DNA of 64,000 nucleotides from Aneurinibacillus sp. REN35. Lineage in GTDB: Bacteria; Bacillota; Bacilli; Aneurinibacillales; Aneurinibacillaceae. Positions 51,281 to 58,990 of this stretch are shown one piece after another. The stretch is taken from NCBI RefSeq assembly GCF_041379945.2, contig NZ_JBFTXJ020000003.1:372001-436000 (forward strand). The letters are read 5' to 3'. Made by a program: the position numbers and the translations under genes. The notes under the pieces were generated by a model that worked only from the letters and a program-made list of their open reading frames with translations, did no database searches and had not been told where the DNA came from. How positions within the stretch are numbered: position 1 is the first letter of the stretch; the number at the start of each line of letters is the position of its first letter.

Positions 51281-52666
51281 TTAGTTCTCTTTAGCATAGG
51301 CCCTAGCTGTTACAGCTTCGATGGCCGCATAGGTACCATCGACGAGACGCTCAAGCTCTTCAATGCTCATGGATAGAATCGGCATGAGTACAATCACCGG
51401 AGCAAGCGGGCGGATAATAACCCCATGTTCTCGCGCATGTAAAATTACATGGTGTTCGACTTGCAGATGCTTAGGGAAAGGTTTTTTGCTTGTTTTGTCC
51501 TGCACCAATTCAATGCCAACCATCATTCCACGCTGTCGCACATCCCCTACATGAGGAAGATCGGAAAAGCGGGAGAGTTTTTGTGCAAGAAAATCAATCT
51601 TTTTTGGCAGCGAGGCGATCAGGCCGTCGCGTTCGAGAAGTTCGATATTTTTTAATGCTACGGCGCAGGCAAGCTGATTCCCCGTGTATGTATGCCCGTG
51701 AAAAAACGTGCGCAGCTCTTCTGGCTCACCAAGAAACGCTTCAAACACCTCTTCGCTCGTCAGCGTGGCGGCAAGCGGTAGATAGCCTGCCGTAATGCCT
51801 TTGGCAATACAGAGAAAATCCGGCTCTACGTTCTCCTGCTCGCAGGCGAACAGCGTGCCTGTACGTCCGAAACCAACAGCGACCTCATCGGCGATCATCA
51901 GTACATCATATTGCGTACACAGTTCGCGTACCCCGCGCAGAAAACCGTCCGGTGCGGTGATCATGCCGGCCGCTCCCTGCACCAAAGGCTCGATAATAAG
52001 ACCGGCTACATCTTCGTGTCGCTCTTTTAGCAAGTCTTCAAGTGCTTGCAAGCAGAGTGCTTTACATGCAGCAGGATCATTATTTTCAGTAAGCCGATAG
52101 GTGTAAGGAGCTGGCGTTTCGATTCGATCAAACAGCAGCGGTTTAAAAATATGATGGAACGTATCCATGCCGCCAACGCTGACCGACCCGATTGTATCAC
52201 CATGATAGGCTTCTTTTAGAGAAATAAACGTATTCTTTTTTCCGGCGAACCGCACTGGATCTTTCAATTGCCAGTATTGATAGGCCATTTTAAGAGCGAT
52301 TTCAACCGATGTTGAGCCGGCGTCCGAATAGAATACTTTTGTCAGCTTTGCCGGTGTGATCTCTACCAGCTTCTTGGCGAGCAGGATGGAGGGAACGTTG
52401 GCTGCGCCAAGCAGCGTAGAATGGGCGATTTTTTGTGCCTGCTCATGCAGTGCTGCCGTAAGTTCGGGATGGCTGTGGCCGTGTATGTTGACCCAAAGCG
52501 ATGAATAACCGTCCAAGTATTTGTTTCCCTCAATATCGTATAGATAACTGCCTTCCCCACGTTCAATAATCAACGGCTTCTCCTGTCGGTACGTTTTCAT
52601 TTGTGTAAACGGATGCCACACATATTCTTTATCCCATGTTTCCAATTCATGAATGTTTAGTTGCAT
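51281..52666 (-). CDS. bioA: Adenosylmethionine--8-amino-7-oxononanoate aminotransferase
   Basis: BioA makes 7,8-diaminopelargonate, the third-last step to biotin. The 461-aa class III aminotransferase has the SAM-type signature WHPFTQMKTY, the PLP Asp in ADEVAVGFGRTG, and the Schiff-base Lys in CIAKGITAGYLP. It starts 10 nt inside the end of bioD with a GGAGGGA site, so the two are coupled. bioB and bioF are not in this window. Confidence 0.95.
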   Translation of the reverse strand: MQLNIHELETWDKEYVWHPFTQMKTYRQEKPLIIERGEGSYLYDIEGNKYLDGYSSLWVNIHGHSHPELTAALHEQAQKIAHSTLLGAANVPSILLAKKLVEITPAKLTKVFYSDAGSTSVEIALKMAYQYWQLKDPVRFAGKKNTFISLKEAYHGDTIGSVSVGGMDTFHHIFKPLLFDRIETPAPYTYRLTENNDPAACKALCLQALEDLLKERHEDVAGLIIEPLVQGAAGMITAPDGFLRGVRELCTQYDVLMIADEVAVGFGRTGTLFACEQENVEPDFLCIAKGITAGYLPLAATLTSEEVFEAFLGEPEELRTFFHGHTYTGNQLACAVALKNIELLERDGLIASLPKKIDFLAQKLSRFSDLPHVGDVRQRGMMVGIELVQDKTSKKPFPKHLQVEHHVILHAREHGVIIRPLAPVIVLMPILSMSIEELERLVDGTYAAIEAVTARAYAKEN

Positions 52667-53442
52667 GCTGATCCCTCCGTTTGCTTTATTTGTAGCGGCT
52701 CTTCTTTCACCTGCTGTAAACGTGTCATAAGCATAGTCATATCAATATAGTTGGGCCATGGGGTCTGCTGGCTGCGCAATGTCTCCATTGCTGTACCGTC
52801 CATTTCAGGCAGCGTACCTAGGATGGGCAGGCCGGTTAACTCACTCATCATTTGCACGTTGTCGATATGCATCTCACTTGGATTCTCAGGCATCCGATTA
52901 ATGATGAGGCCGAGAATCGGAATCTTTTTTTGTCTCGCATATGCCACGGTCAGTACGGTATGGTTGATTGTGCCGAGTCCAGGCTGTGTAACAAGTAGCA
53001 GTGGAAGCTGGAGGCGCGCAATAAGATCTGTGGTCATATAAAGGCCGCGTTCATCTTTTGCTAATGGTACGGCGAGTCCCCCGGCTCCCTCTACGAATAC
53101 AAGATCATGATGTTTGCGAAGCATAGTAAGGTGGTTGTCAATGCGCCCCCATTCCATAGTCATCCCGACCTGTTTTGCAGCTAAATGAGGTGAGACTGCG
53201 GGTTCCATACAATACGTACAAAGCATCTCCTGCTCATAAGGGAGAGAAGACAAGGATTGATAGAATGCTACATCTTCAGCAATTACCTGCTGGCCCTGAC
53301 GTATTCCGCCGCTTTGTATTGGCTTATACGGAATTGTACGGTAGCCTCCAGTGGCATACAGTGCCTGCAGATATCCTGTGACCATTGTTTTACCAACGCC
53401 TGTGTCTGTCCCTGTAATAAATAATGCGTCTCCATACTTCAA
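52657..53442 (-). CDS. bioD: Dethiobiotin synthetase
   Basis: BioD closes the ureido ring of dethiobiotin using ATP and CO2. The 261-aa P-loop protein starts with FITGTDTGVGKTMVTG, has KPIQSG for the carbamate substrate, and VEGAGGLAVPL. It heads a bioD-bioA minus-strand operon whose promoter overlaps a BirA-like operator. AAAGGAGA precedes the start. Confidence 0.95.
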   Translation of the reverse strand: MKYGDALFITGTDTGVGKTMVTGYLQALYATGGYRTIPYKPIQSGGIRQGQQVIAEDVAFYQSLSSLPYEQEMLCTYCMEPAVSPHLAAKQVGMTMEWGRIDNHLTMLRKHHDLVFVEGAGGLAVPLAKDERGLYMTTDLIARLQLPLLLVTQPGLGTINHTVLTVAYARQKKIPILGLIINRMPENPSEMHIDNVQMMSELTGLPILGTLPEMDGTAMETLRSQQTPWPNYIDMTMLMTRLQQVKEEPLQIKQTEGSACN

Positions 53443-53495
53443 GTGAAAGTCTCCTTTCGTACAGCCATATGGGTAAAAAAAGTTAACTAATTCTT

Positions 53496-53550
53496 AGGGT
53501 AAAAGTAAATCCATCTTATTGTCAACATTACAAAATATTTAGTTTACAAT
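53496..53550 (-). promoter_or_regulatory. bioDA promoter overlapping a BirA-type operator
   Basis: On the minus strand ATTGTAAAC (53550-53542) and GTTGACAAT (53526-53518) form an inverted repeat separated by 15 nt. The known BirA site is a TTGTAAAC-type half, N14 or N15, then GTTTACAA-type half, so spacing and half-sites fit, with one mismatch between the arms. The -35 TTGACA (53525-53520) lies inside the right half, with TACCCT (53501-53496) as -10 at 18 nt. Binding would hide the -35 box. Confidence 0.75.
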
Positions 53551-53584
53551 TATATGTAAAAAAATGTAAAATAATTAATAAAAG

Positions 53585-53598
53585 CGAATAAATGTTCG
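53585..53598 (+). promoter_or_regulatory. LexA (DinR) box upstream of recA
   Basis: CGAATAAATGTTCG matches the Gram-positive LexA consensus CGAAC-N4-GTTCG at all but one position; the same C to T change occurs in the B. subtilis recA box. It ends 10 nt before the recA -35. Confidence 0.8.
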
Positions 53599-53608
53599 CG
53601 AAAAGTAC

Positions 53609-53637
53609 TTGGCAAACGCCTAAAAAAAGAGTACAAT
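53609..53637 (+). promoter_or_regulatory. Sigma-A promoter of recA
   Basis: TTGGCA at 53609-53614 and TACAAT at 53632-53637 are separated by 17 nt. Confidence 0.8.
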
Positions 53638-53705
53638 AAATTACGTTGGTAAGAGATACAAGCAACGAAGACGTTGATATAAATATAATGAAGGGAGCGA
53701 TGGCT

Positions 53706-54761
53706 TTGTCCGATCGCAAAGCAGCTTTAGATATGGCCCTGCGCCAAATCGAGAAACAATTCGGTAAAGGTTCCGTAATGAAACTGGGGGAGATGGCTGC
53801 AACACAGCAGGTATCTACTGTATCCAGCGGTTCTATTGCACTTGATATTTCATTGGGTATCGGGGGATACCCTCGCGGCCGGATCATTGAAATCTATGGT
53901 CCTGAGTCATCTGGTAAGACAACAGTCGCACTGCATGCGATTGCTGAAGTGCAAAAGACAGGAGGCACCGCTGCCTTTATTGATGCTGAGCATGCGCTTG
54001 ACCCGGTATATGCACGCAAGCTGGGTGTGAATATTGATGAATTGCTGCTGTCTCAACCGGATACGGGTGAGCAGGCACTTGAGATTGCAGAAGCGCTCGT
54101 GCGTTCCGGTGCCATTGATATTGTCGTAGTAGACTCAGTAGCTGCGCTGGTACCGAAGGCAGAGATCGAGGGTGAGATGGGGGATTCCCATGTTGGTCTG
54201 CAGGCGCGTCTGATGTCCCAAGCCCTGCGTAAACTGGCTGGAGCCATCAATAAATCCAAGACCATTGCTATTTTTATTAACCAGCTCCGTGAGAAAGTCG
54301 GTGTCATGTTCGGTAATCCGGAGACGACACCTGGCGGACGAGCGTTGAAGTTCTATTCCAGCGTGCGTTTGGATGTGCGCCGCGTAGAGACGCTCAAGCA
54401 GGGTAATGATATGGTAGGAAATCGCACGAAGATTAAGGTTGTGAAGAACAAAGTAGCGCCGCCTTTTAAGACAGCTGAAGTAGATATTATGTACGGTGAA
54501 GGCATTTCCCGTGAAGGTAGCCTGCTCGATATCGGGACGGATCTTGATATTGTTAATAAGAGCGGTGCCTGGTATTCTTACAATGAAGAGAGATTAGGCC
54601 AAGGCCGTGAGAACTCTAAGCAGTTCTTAAAGGAAAATCCGGATATTGCCCATTCGATTGAAGTGAAGATTCGTGAACATTACAGCTTGGATCAGAGCGT
54701 GGAGCTTCCGCCGGCTGAGCAGGATAATAAAGACGAAGCATTTGTAATGGACTTTGAATAA
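53706..54761 (+). CDS. recA: Recombinase RecA
   Basis: RecA pairs homologous DNA and activates LexA cleavage in the SOS response. The 351-aa protein has Walker [34 protein letters not shown], and the DNA-binding loop [20 protein letters not shown]. The TTG at 53706 is chosen: AAGGGAG lies 8 nt upstream, and the protein then starts [20 protein letters not shown] like B. subtilis RecA. The in-frame ATG at 53700 is only 2 nt from that site. Confidence 0.98.
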   Translation: MSDRKAALDMALRQIEKQFGKGSVMKLGEMAATQQVSTVSSGSIALDISLGIGGYPRGRIIEIYGPESSGKTTVALHAIAEVQKTGGTAAFIDAEHALDPVYARKLGVNIDELLLSQPDTGEQALEIAEALVRSGAIDIVVVDSVAALVPKAEIEGEMGDSHVGLQARLMSQALRKLAGAINKSKTIAIFINQLREKVGVMFGNPETTPGGRALKFYSSVRLDVRRVETLKQGNDMVGNRTKIKVVKNKVAPPFKTAEVDIMYGEGISREGSLLDIGTDLDIVNKSGAWYSYNEERLGQGRENSKQFLKENPDIAHSIEVKIREHYSLDQSVELPPAEQDNKDEAFVMDFE

Positions 54762-54790
54762 TCACCGGTAATTCGGTGTTTGTACGACAG

Positions 54791-54839
54791 AGAAAGTTTG
54801 CTTGCTTTACATGTGTAGAGCTGGCAGACTTTCTTTTTT
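54791..54839 (+). terminator. Intrinsic terminator after recA
   Basis: GAAAGTTTGC pairs with GCAGACTTTC (one G-U pair) and is followed by six T. Confidence 0.82.
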
Positions 54840-54868
54840 CTATAAACATGTATAAGGAGGGTGCACAG

Positions 54869-55534
54869 GTGCAGGAAGAACAGCAGCCCACGACGATTAT
54901 TACACGCTTAGAACGACAGAAGAAAAATAAGCATCGCATTAATGTGTATCTTAATGACGAATATGCCTTTGCTATTCATGAAGATGTGCTAATTAAGTAT
55001 CGGCTCAATAAAGGACGGGAACTTGATGAAGCGGATATGCGGGAGGTGCTCGCTGCTGAAGAGAAGAATCGAGCGATCCAGTACGGGCTGCGTTATATCA
55101 GCCACAGGCCGAGGACGGCTGAAGAAGTGAAGCGCCACTTGCTTGATAAAGGCTTTCCGAAGCCGGTAGCGGAGGAGACGGTAGCAGGCTTTATTGAACG
55201 TACGTATATTAATGACAAGGAATACGCAAGGTTGTGGGTGGATGAGAGACTGCGTTTAAAACCGCGGGGCAGGCATCTGCTGCGTCAGGAACTGCAGGCG
55301 AGAGGTGTGGATGGAGACGACATTGAAGCCGCGCTCTCCCGTGTTGAGCCTGATGACGAGGCAGATGCGTGCCTTGCGATTGCCCGAAAAAAATACGGGC
55401 GCATGTCGTTCGCTTCGTTTCAGGAGATGCGCAACAAAGTAGGCCCCTTTTTACAACGCAAAGGCTTTCCGCATGAAATCATTACGAAAACGCTTGAAAA
55501 ACTGAGGAAAGAAAGCATAAATGAAGAGATGTAA
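54869..55534 (+). CDS. recX: Regulatory protein RecX
   Basis: RecX caps and modulates RecA filaments. The 221-aa protein consists of three-helix RecX repeats, with the signatures YISHRPRTAEEVKRHLLDKGF and YINDKEYARLWVDERLRLKPRG. The GTG at 54869 has AAGGAGGG 7 nt upstream; an in-frame ATG at 54848 overlaps that site and 54776 lies before the terminator. It is next to recA as in many bacteria, although B. subtilis keeps recX elsewhere. Confidence 0.92.
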   Translation: MQEEQQPTTIITRLERQKKNKHRINVYLNDEYAFAIHEDVLIKYRLNKGRELDEADMREVLAAEEKNRAIQYGLRYISHRPRTAEEVKRHLLDKGFPKPVAEETVAGFIERTYINDKEYARLWVDERLRLKPRGRHLLRQELQARGVDGDDIEAALSRVEPDDEADACLAIARKKYGRMSFASFQEMRNKVGPFLQRKGFPHEIITKTLEKLRKESINEEM

Positions 55535-55550
55535 CACGAATTGCCCATTC

Positions 55551-55579
55551 TTGACATTCCTGCGGTATGATGGCAAAAT
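55551..55579 (+). promoter_or_regulatory. Candidate promoter of the rny leader
   Basis: TTGACA at 55551-55556 and CAAAAT at 55574-55579 are 17 nt apart. The -35 is perfect, the -10 is poor. Confidence 0.45.
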
Positions 55580-55660
55580 AGATGTGTGTATTCTTATTTT
55601 ATCGGGGTCTTCTATTTTTCGCTAGCCGCGGTAGGGATATACAGGTAGGTTTTGCATAGG

Positions 55661-55687
55661 GAGATCGCATATACGATCTCGTTTTTT
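55661..55687 (+). terminator. Intrinsic terminator in the rny 5' leader
   Basis: A perfect 7-bp stem, GAGATCG with CGATCTC, and a 6-nt loop are followed by G and six T. It lies 126 nt after recX and 74 nt before rny. It could end recX transcripts or attenuate rny. Confidence 0.75.
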
Positions 55688-55760
55688 AACTAAACCTGGA
55701 AGTTTTTACTCGATGAAACAAAAAATGAAAAAACCTCAGATGCAAGGAGGTGACAGAAAG

Positions 55761-57302
55761 ATGGACTTAGTATCTGTAATTCTCATTGCACTTGCATCTC
55801 TGGTGATCGGATCGGCAATTGGTTATTTTGTTCGTAAATCATTGGCGGAGGCAAAAATTTCGAGTGCGGAAGAAGCAGCACGTCAAATTGTAGACAAAGC
55901 CGAAAAAGACGCGGAAGCACTTAAGAAAGAAAAGGTGCTAGAGGCGAAAGACGAAGTGCATAAATTGCGAACGGATGCCGAGAAAGATTTACGCGAGAGA
56001 CGAAACGAGATTCAGCGCCTTGAGAAACGCGTACTGCAAAAAGAAGAATCGCTTGACCGGAAAGTAGATATGTACGAGCGTAAGGAAACAGAACTTGAAC
56101 GTCGTGAGCAAGCGATTAATCAGATGCATGCGAAAGCGGAAGAACTGATGCAGGCTCAGGTAACTGAACTAGAGCGGGTTTCCAATTTGACACGCGAAGA
56201 AGCGCGCGACATCATCCTTCAGCAAGTGGAAGATGAAGTGCGTCATGAAGCTGCCATGCTGGCCAAAGATATCGAACAGCAGGCGAAAGAAGAAGCGGAT
56301 AAAAAAGCTCGCGACATTATTACTACGGCGATTCAACGCTGCGCTGCAGACCATGTGGCAGAAACAACCGTATCGGTTGTCTCGCTGCCAAACGATGAGA
56401 TGAAAGGCCGAATCATCGGCCGTGAAGGTCGGAACATTCGTGCTCTGGAGACGCTTACTGGTATCGATTTGATTATTGATGATACTCCAGAAGCCGTCAT
56501 TTTATCCGGTTTTGATCCCGTTCGTCGTGAAATCGCGCGAACCGCACTAGAGAAGCTTGTTGCAGATGGACGTATTCATCCTGCACGCATTGAAGAAATG
56601 GTTGAGAAGGCGCGTCGTGAGGTGGATGAACGCATCCGTGAATACGGCGAGCAGGCTACATTCGAGACTGGGATTCATGGGCTGCATCCGGATCTGATTA
56701 AGATTCTGGGTCGCTTGAAATACCGTACAAGCTACGGACAGAATGTGTTAAAGCATTCTATTGAGGTTTCACATTTATGCGGATTGATGGCAGCAGAGCT
56801 GGGCGAAGACCAAACGCTGGCAAAGCGTGCGGGGCTGCTGCATGATATCGGTAAAGCCATTGACCATGAGGTTGAAGGTTCCCATGTTGAAATTGGGGTT
56901 GAATTAGCGAAAAAATACAAAGAGCATCCTGTTGTGATTAATGGGATTGCTTCCCATCACGGAGATTGTGAACCAACATCGGTAATTGCGATGCTGGTAG
57001 CCGCAGCTGATGCGCTATCTGCTGCGCGTCCGGGAGCGCGCCGTGAAACGCTGGAGACATACATTCGTCGTCTAGAGAAGCTTGAGGAAATCTCTGAGTC
57101 GTTCGACGGCGTCGAGAAGTCGTATGCAATCCAAGCGGGTCGAGAAGTTCGAATCATGGTTAGACCGGAACAGGTTACCGATTTGGAAGCGCACCGTCTA
57201 GCACGTGATATTACGAAGAAAATTGAAAGTGAGCTCGACTATCCGGGACATATTAAAGTTACAGTCATCCGGGAAACACGGGCAGTTGAATATGCAAAAT
57301 AA
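55761..57302 (+). CDS. rny: Ribonuclease Y
   Basis: RNase Y is the membrane-bound endoribonuclease that starts decay of many Firmicute mRNAs and forms part of the degradosome-like network. The 513-aa protein has an N-terminal membrane helix (residues 3-24), a long coiled coil, a KH domain ([17 protein letters not shown]), and an HD domain ([13 protein letters not shown]). The ATG at 55761 follows AAGGAGGTGA; upstream in-frame ATGs would add hydrophilic residues before the membrane anchor. The order recA-rny-ymdB-spoVS follows B. subtilis, with recX inserted. Confidence 0.96.
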   Translation: MDLVSVILIALASLVIGSAIGYFVRKSLAEAKISSAEEAARQIVDKAEKDAEALKKEKVLEAKDEVHKLRTDAEKDLRERRNEIQRLEKRVLQKEESLDRKVDMYERKETELERREQAINQMHAKAEELMQAQVTELERVSNLTREEARDIILQQVEDEVRHEAAMLAKDIEQQAKEEADKKARDIITTAIQRCAADHVAETTVSVVSLPNDEMKGRIIGREGRNIRALETLTGIDLIIDDTPEAVILSGFDPVRREIARTALEKLVADGRIHPARIEEMVEKARREVDERIREYGEQATFETGIHGLHPDLIKILGRLKYRTSYGQNVLKHSIEVSHLCGLMAAELGEDQTLAKRAGLLHDIGKAIDHEVEGSHVEIGVELAKKYKEHPVVINGIASHHGDCEPTSVIAMLVAAADALSAARPGARRETLETYIRRLEKLEEISESFDGVEKSYAIQAGREVRIMVRPEQVTDLEAHRLARDITKKIESELDYPGHIKVTVIRETRAVEYAK

Positions 57303-57304
57303 AA

Positions 57305-57346
57305 CGCAAAAGCTTCTCCGAGTGATCGGCAGAAGCTTTTGTTTTC
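57305..57346 (+). terminator. Terminator after rny
   Basis: CAAAAGCTTCT pairs with AGAAGCTTTTG, followed by a T-rich tract. Confidence 0.75.
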
Positions 57347-57380
57347 ATTAGCGCAGGTGCTAATCTAAAGGAGATATGCA

Positions 57381-58178
57381 ATGAAACTGTTATTTATTGG
57401 AGATGTTGTTGGCTCTCCAGGACGCGATATGCTCAAAGAAATGCTGCCGCGGCTAAAGAAAAAATACAATCCTCATTTTACGGTTGTCAATGGAGAGAAT
57501 GCTGCCTCCGGACGCGGCATCACGCAAAAAATTGCGCAACAGTTTTTTGAATGGGGAGCCGGTGCTATTACGCTTGGGAACCACTCGTTTGATCACAAGG
57601 AGATATTTGATTTCATAGATGATGAGGCACGCATCGTTCGACCTGCTAATTTTCCGCCGGATACGCCGGGACGGGGCCATACGTTTATAAAGGGATCGTT
57701 AGGCGGTGAACTTGCGATTATTAATTTGCAGGGCCGCACGTTTTTACCGCCGTCAGATTGTCCATTTCGTACGGTAGAAAAAATTGTTGAACAGGTTCGT
57801 AAGCGTACACCATATATTTTTGTTGATATGCACGCGGAAGCTACATCTGAAAAACAGGCTATGGGTTGGTTTTTAAACGGCAAAGTGAGTGCGGTCGTCG
57901 GCACGCATACGCATGTGCAGACAGCGGATGAACGGATTTTGCCTGGTGGAACCGCATATTTATCAGACGTAGGCATGGTTGGACCGCGTGATAGCATTCT
58001 TGGGATGGAGAGAGAAGCGGTAATGAAAAAGTTTTTAACCGGTTTGCCGGTTAGATTTGAAGTTGCCATGCTTAAGCCACAGCTGAACGGGGTAATAATT
58101 GATATGGAAAAAAACACCGGACGTGCCAACTCTATTCAGCGAATACTTATTGATGAAGACCATCCGTTTATGGAGTGA
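57381..58178 (+). CDS. ymdB: YmdB metallophosphodiesterase
   Basis: YmdB is a cyclic-nucleotide phosphodiesterase that in B. subtilis affects biofilm versus motility decisions. The 265-aa protein shows its metal ligands in IGDVVGSPGRDML, NGENAASGRG, GNHSFDHKEIFD, DMHAEATSEKQ and VGTHTHVQTADERIL. Length and position next to rny match. GGAGAT precedes the ATG at 57381. Confidence 0.95.
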   Translation: MKLLFIGDVVGSPGRDMLKEMLPRLKKKYNPHFTVVNGENAASGRGITQKIAQQFFEWGAGAITLGNHSFDHKEIFDFIDDEARIVRPANFPPDTPGRGHTFIKGSLGGELAIINLQGRTFLPPSDCPFRTVEKIVEQVRKRTPYIFVDMHAEATSEKQAMGWFLNGKVSAVVGTHTHVQTADERILPGGTAYLSDVGMVGPRDSILGMEREAVMKKFLTGLPVRFEVAMLKPQLNGVIIDMEKNTGRANSIQRILIDEDHPFME

Positions 58179-58223
58179 TTGATTTTAATTTTCTGAATAT
58201 TTATTTTGGAAGAATTGAAATCA

Positions 58224-58251
58224 ACAGGAATGATCTGTACCTTCGCCGAAT
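58224..58251 (+). promoter_or_regulatory. Sigma-H promoter of spoVS
   Basis: ACAGGAATG (58224-58232) and GCCGAAT (58245-58251) are separated by 12 nt. They match the known sigma-H form RNAGGAWWW-N11/12-RNNGAAT except for one base. spoVS is a known sigma-H target in B. subtilis. Confidence 0.78.
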
Positions 58252-58296
58252 AGAGTAATTGTGGTAATTATCAATCTATCTAAGGAGGTACTTGAG

Positions 58297-58557
58297 ATGG
58301 AAGTATTAAAGGTTTCAGCAAAATCCAATCCCAATTCTGTCGCTGGTGCCCTGGCCGGAGTTCTTCGGGAACGCGGCGCAGCTGAGCTTCAAGCCATCGG
58401 AGCGGGCGCACTTAATCAAGCAATTAAAGCAGTAGCGATCGCACGAGGGTTCGTAGCACCGAGTGGTGTTGACCTTATTTGTGTCCCAGCCTTTACTGAT
58501 ATTCTCATTGAAGGCGAAGAACGAACTGCAATTAAATTGATTGTCGAACCTCGATAG
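58297..58557 (+). CDS. spoVS: Stage V sporulation protein S
   Basis: SpoVS is a small Alba-like-fold protein needed for spore coat and cortex formation and for release of engulfment-stage blocks. The 86-aa product starts MEVLKVSAKSNPNSVAGALA and equals the nearly invariant family in length. The ATG at 58297 has TAAGGAGGT upstream; the in-frame start at 58261 overlaps the leader. A sigma-H-type promoter lies 46 nt before the ATG. Confidence 0.97.
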   Translation: MEVLKVSAKSNPNSVAGALAGVLRERGAAELQAIGAGALNQAIKAVAIARGFVAPSGVDLICVPAFTDILIEGEERTAIKLIVEPR

Positions 58558-58591
58558 TTGAGTAACTAACCACACCGGTCTTTCATCAATT

Positions 58592-58628
58592 GAGCCTGTT
58601 TATCCTTTATGGATAAACAGGCTTTTTC
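58592..58628 (+). terminator. Intrinsic terminator after spoVS
   Basis: A 12-bp stem, GCCTGTTTATCC with GGATAAACAGGC, is followed by TTTTT. Confidence 0.87.
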
Positions 58629-58990
58629 GTGCAGTCTGCGACCCTCCCCTTTTTCGAAAGTTGCAATTCTTCGCAAAAGAGAGGATGGAGGTGGTTTCCG
58701 CAGCTTTTTGCCGGTTTTTATCGTTTCATTTGGCGGTTTATATGTGGAGAAGGATAGGCAGGGAATTTTATCGAAGAAATCTTCAGCCAAGGGTTGCAAT
58801 TTACGGGTAGGAGGACTACAATGAATAAAGTTTGAAGTACACAATTTGTTCATATTTTTTAAATAGATACATATAGTAGGTGACCTGGAAAATGGAAGAG
58901 GGCTCAAAACTGTGGTGTATCTGTTTAGAAAATGGTACACTTTTCAGCTGAAAAGAACGAGCGATCTATCGTCTTGAAGGGGTGGAGTTC
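58629..58990 (+). promoter_or_regulatory. Upstream region of korAB with sigma-A promoter and palindrome
   Basis: This 362-nt stretch holds no convincing gene. TTGCAA (58794-58799) and TACAAT (58817-58822) are exactly 17 nt apart, a good sigma-A promoter. CTTTTCAGCTGAAAAG (58940-58955) is a perfect 16-bp palindrome about 35 nt before korA, a possible operator. TCATATT (58850) and CATATAGT (58870) resemble a sigma-E promoter, but the 13-nt spacer is short. Nothing recognisable is seen in 58629-58790. Confidence 0.6.

Noticed and set aside
58609-58824. 71-codon open frame between spoVS and korA
   Set aside because: It starts inside the spoVS terminator, has no ribosome site, and runs into the korA promoter.
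58817-58837. Four-codon leader peptide after GGAGGACTACA
   Set aside because: The same bases form a strong -10 element with a correctly spaced -35, so the site would not be transcribed from that promoter.
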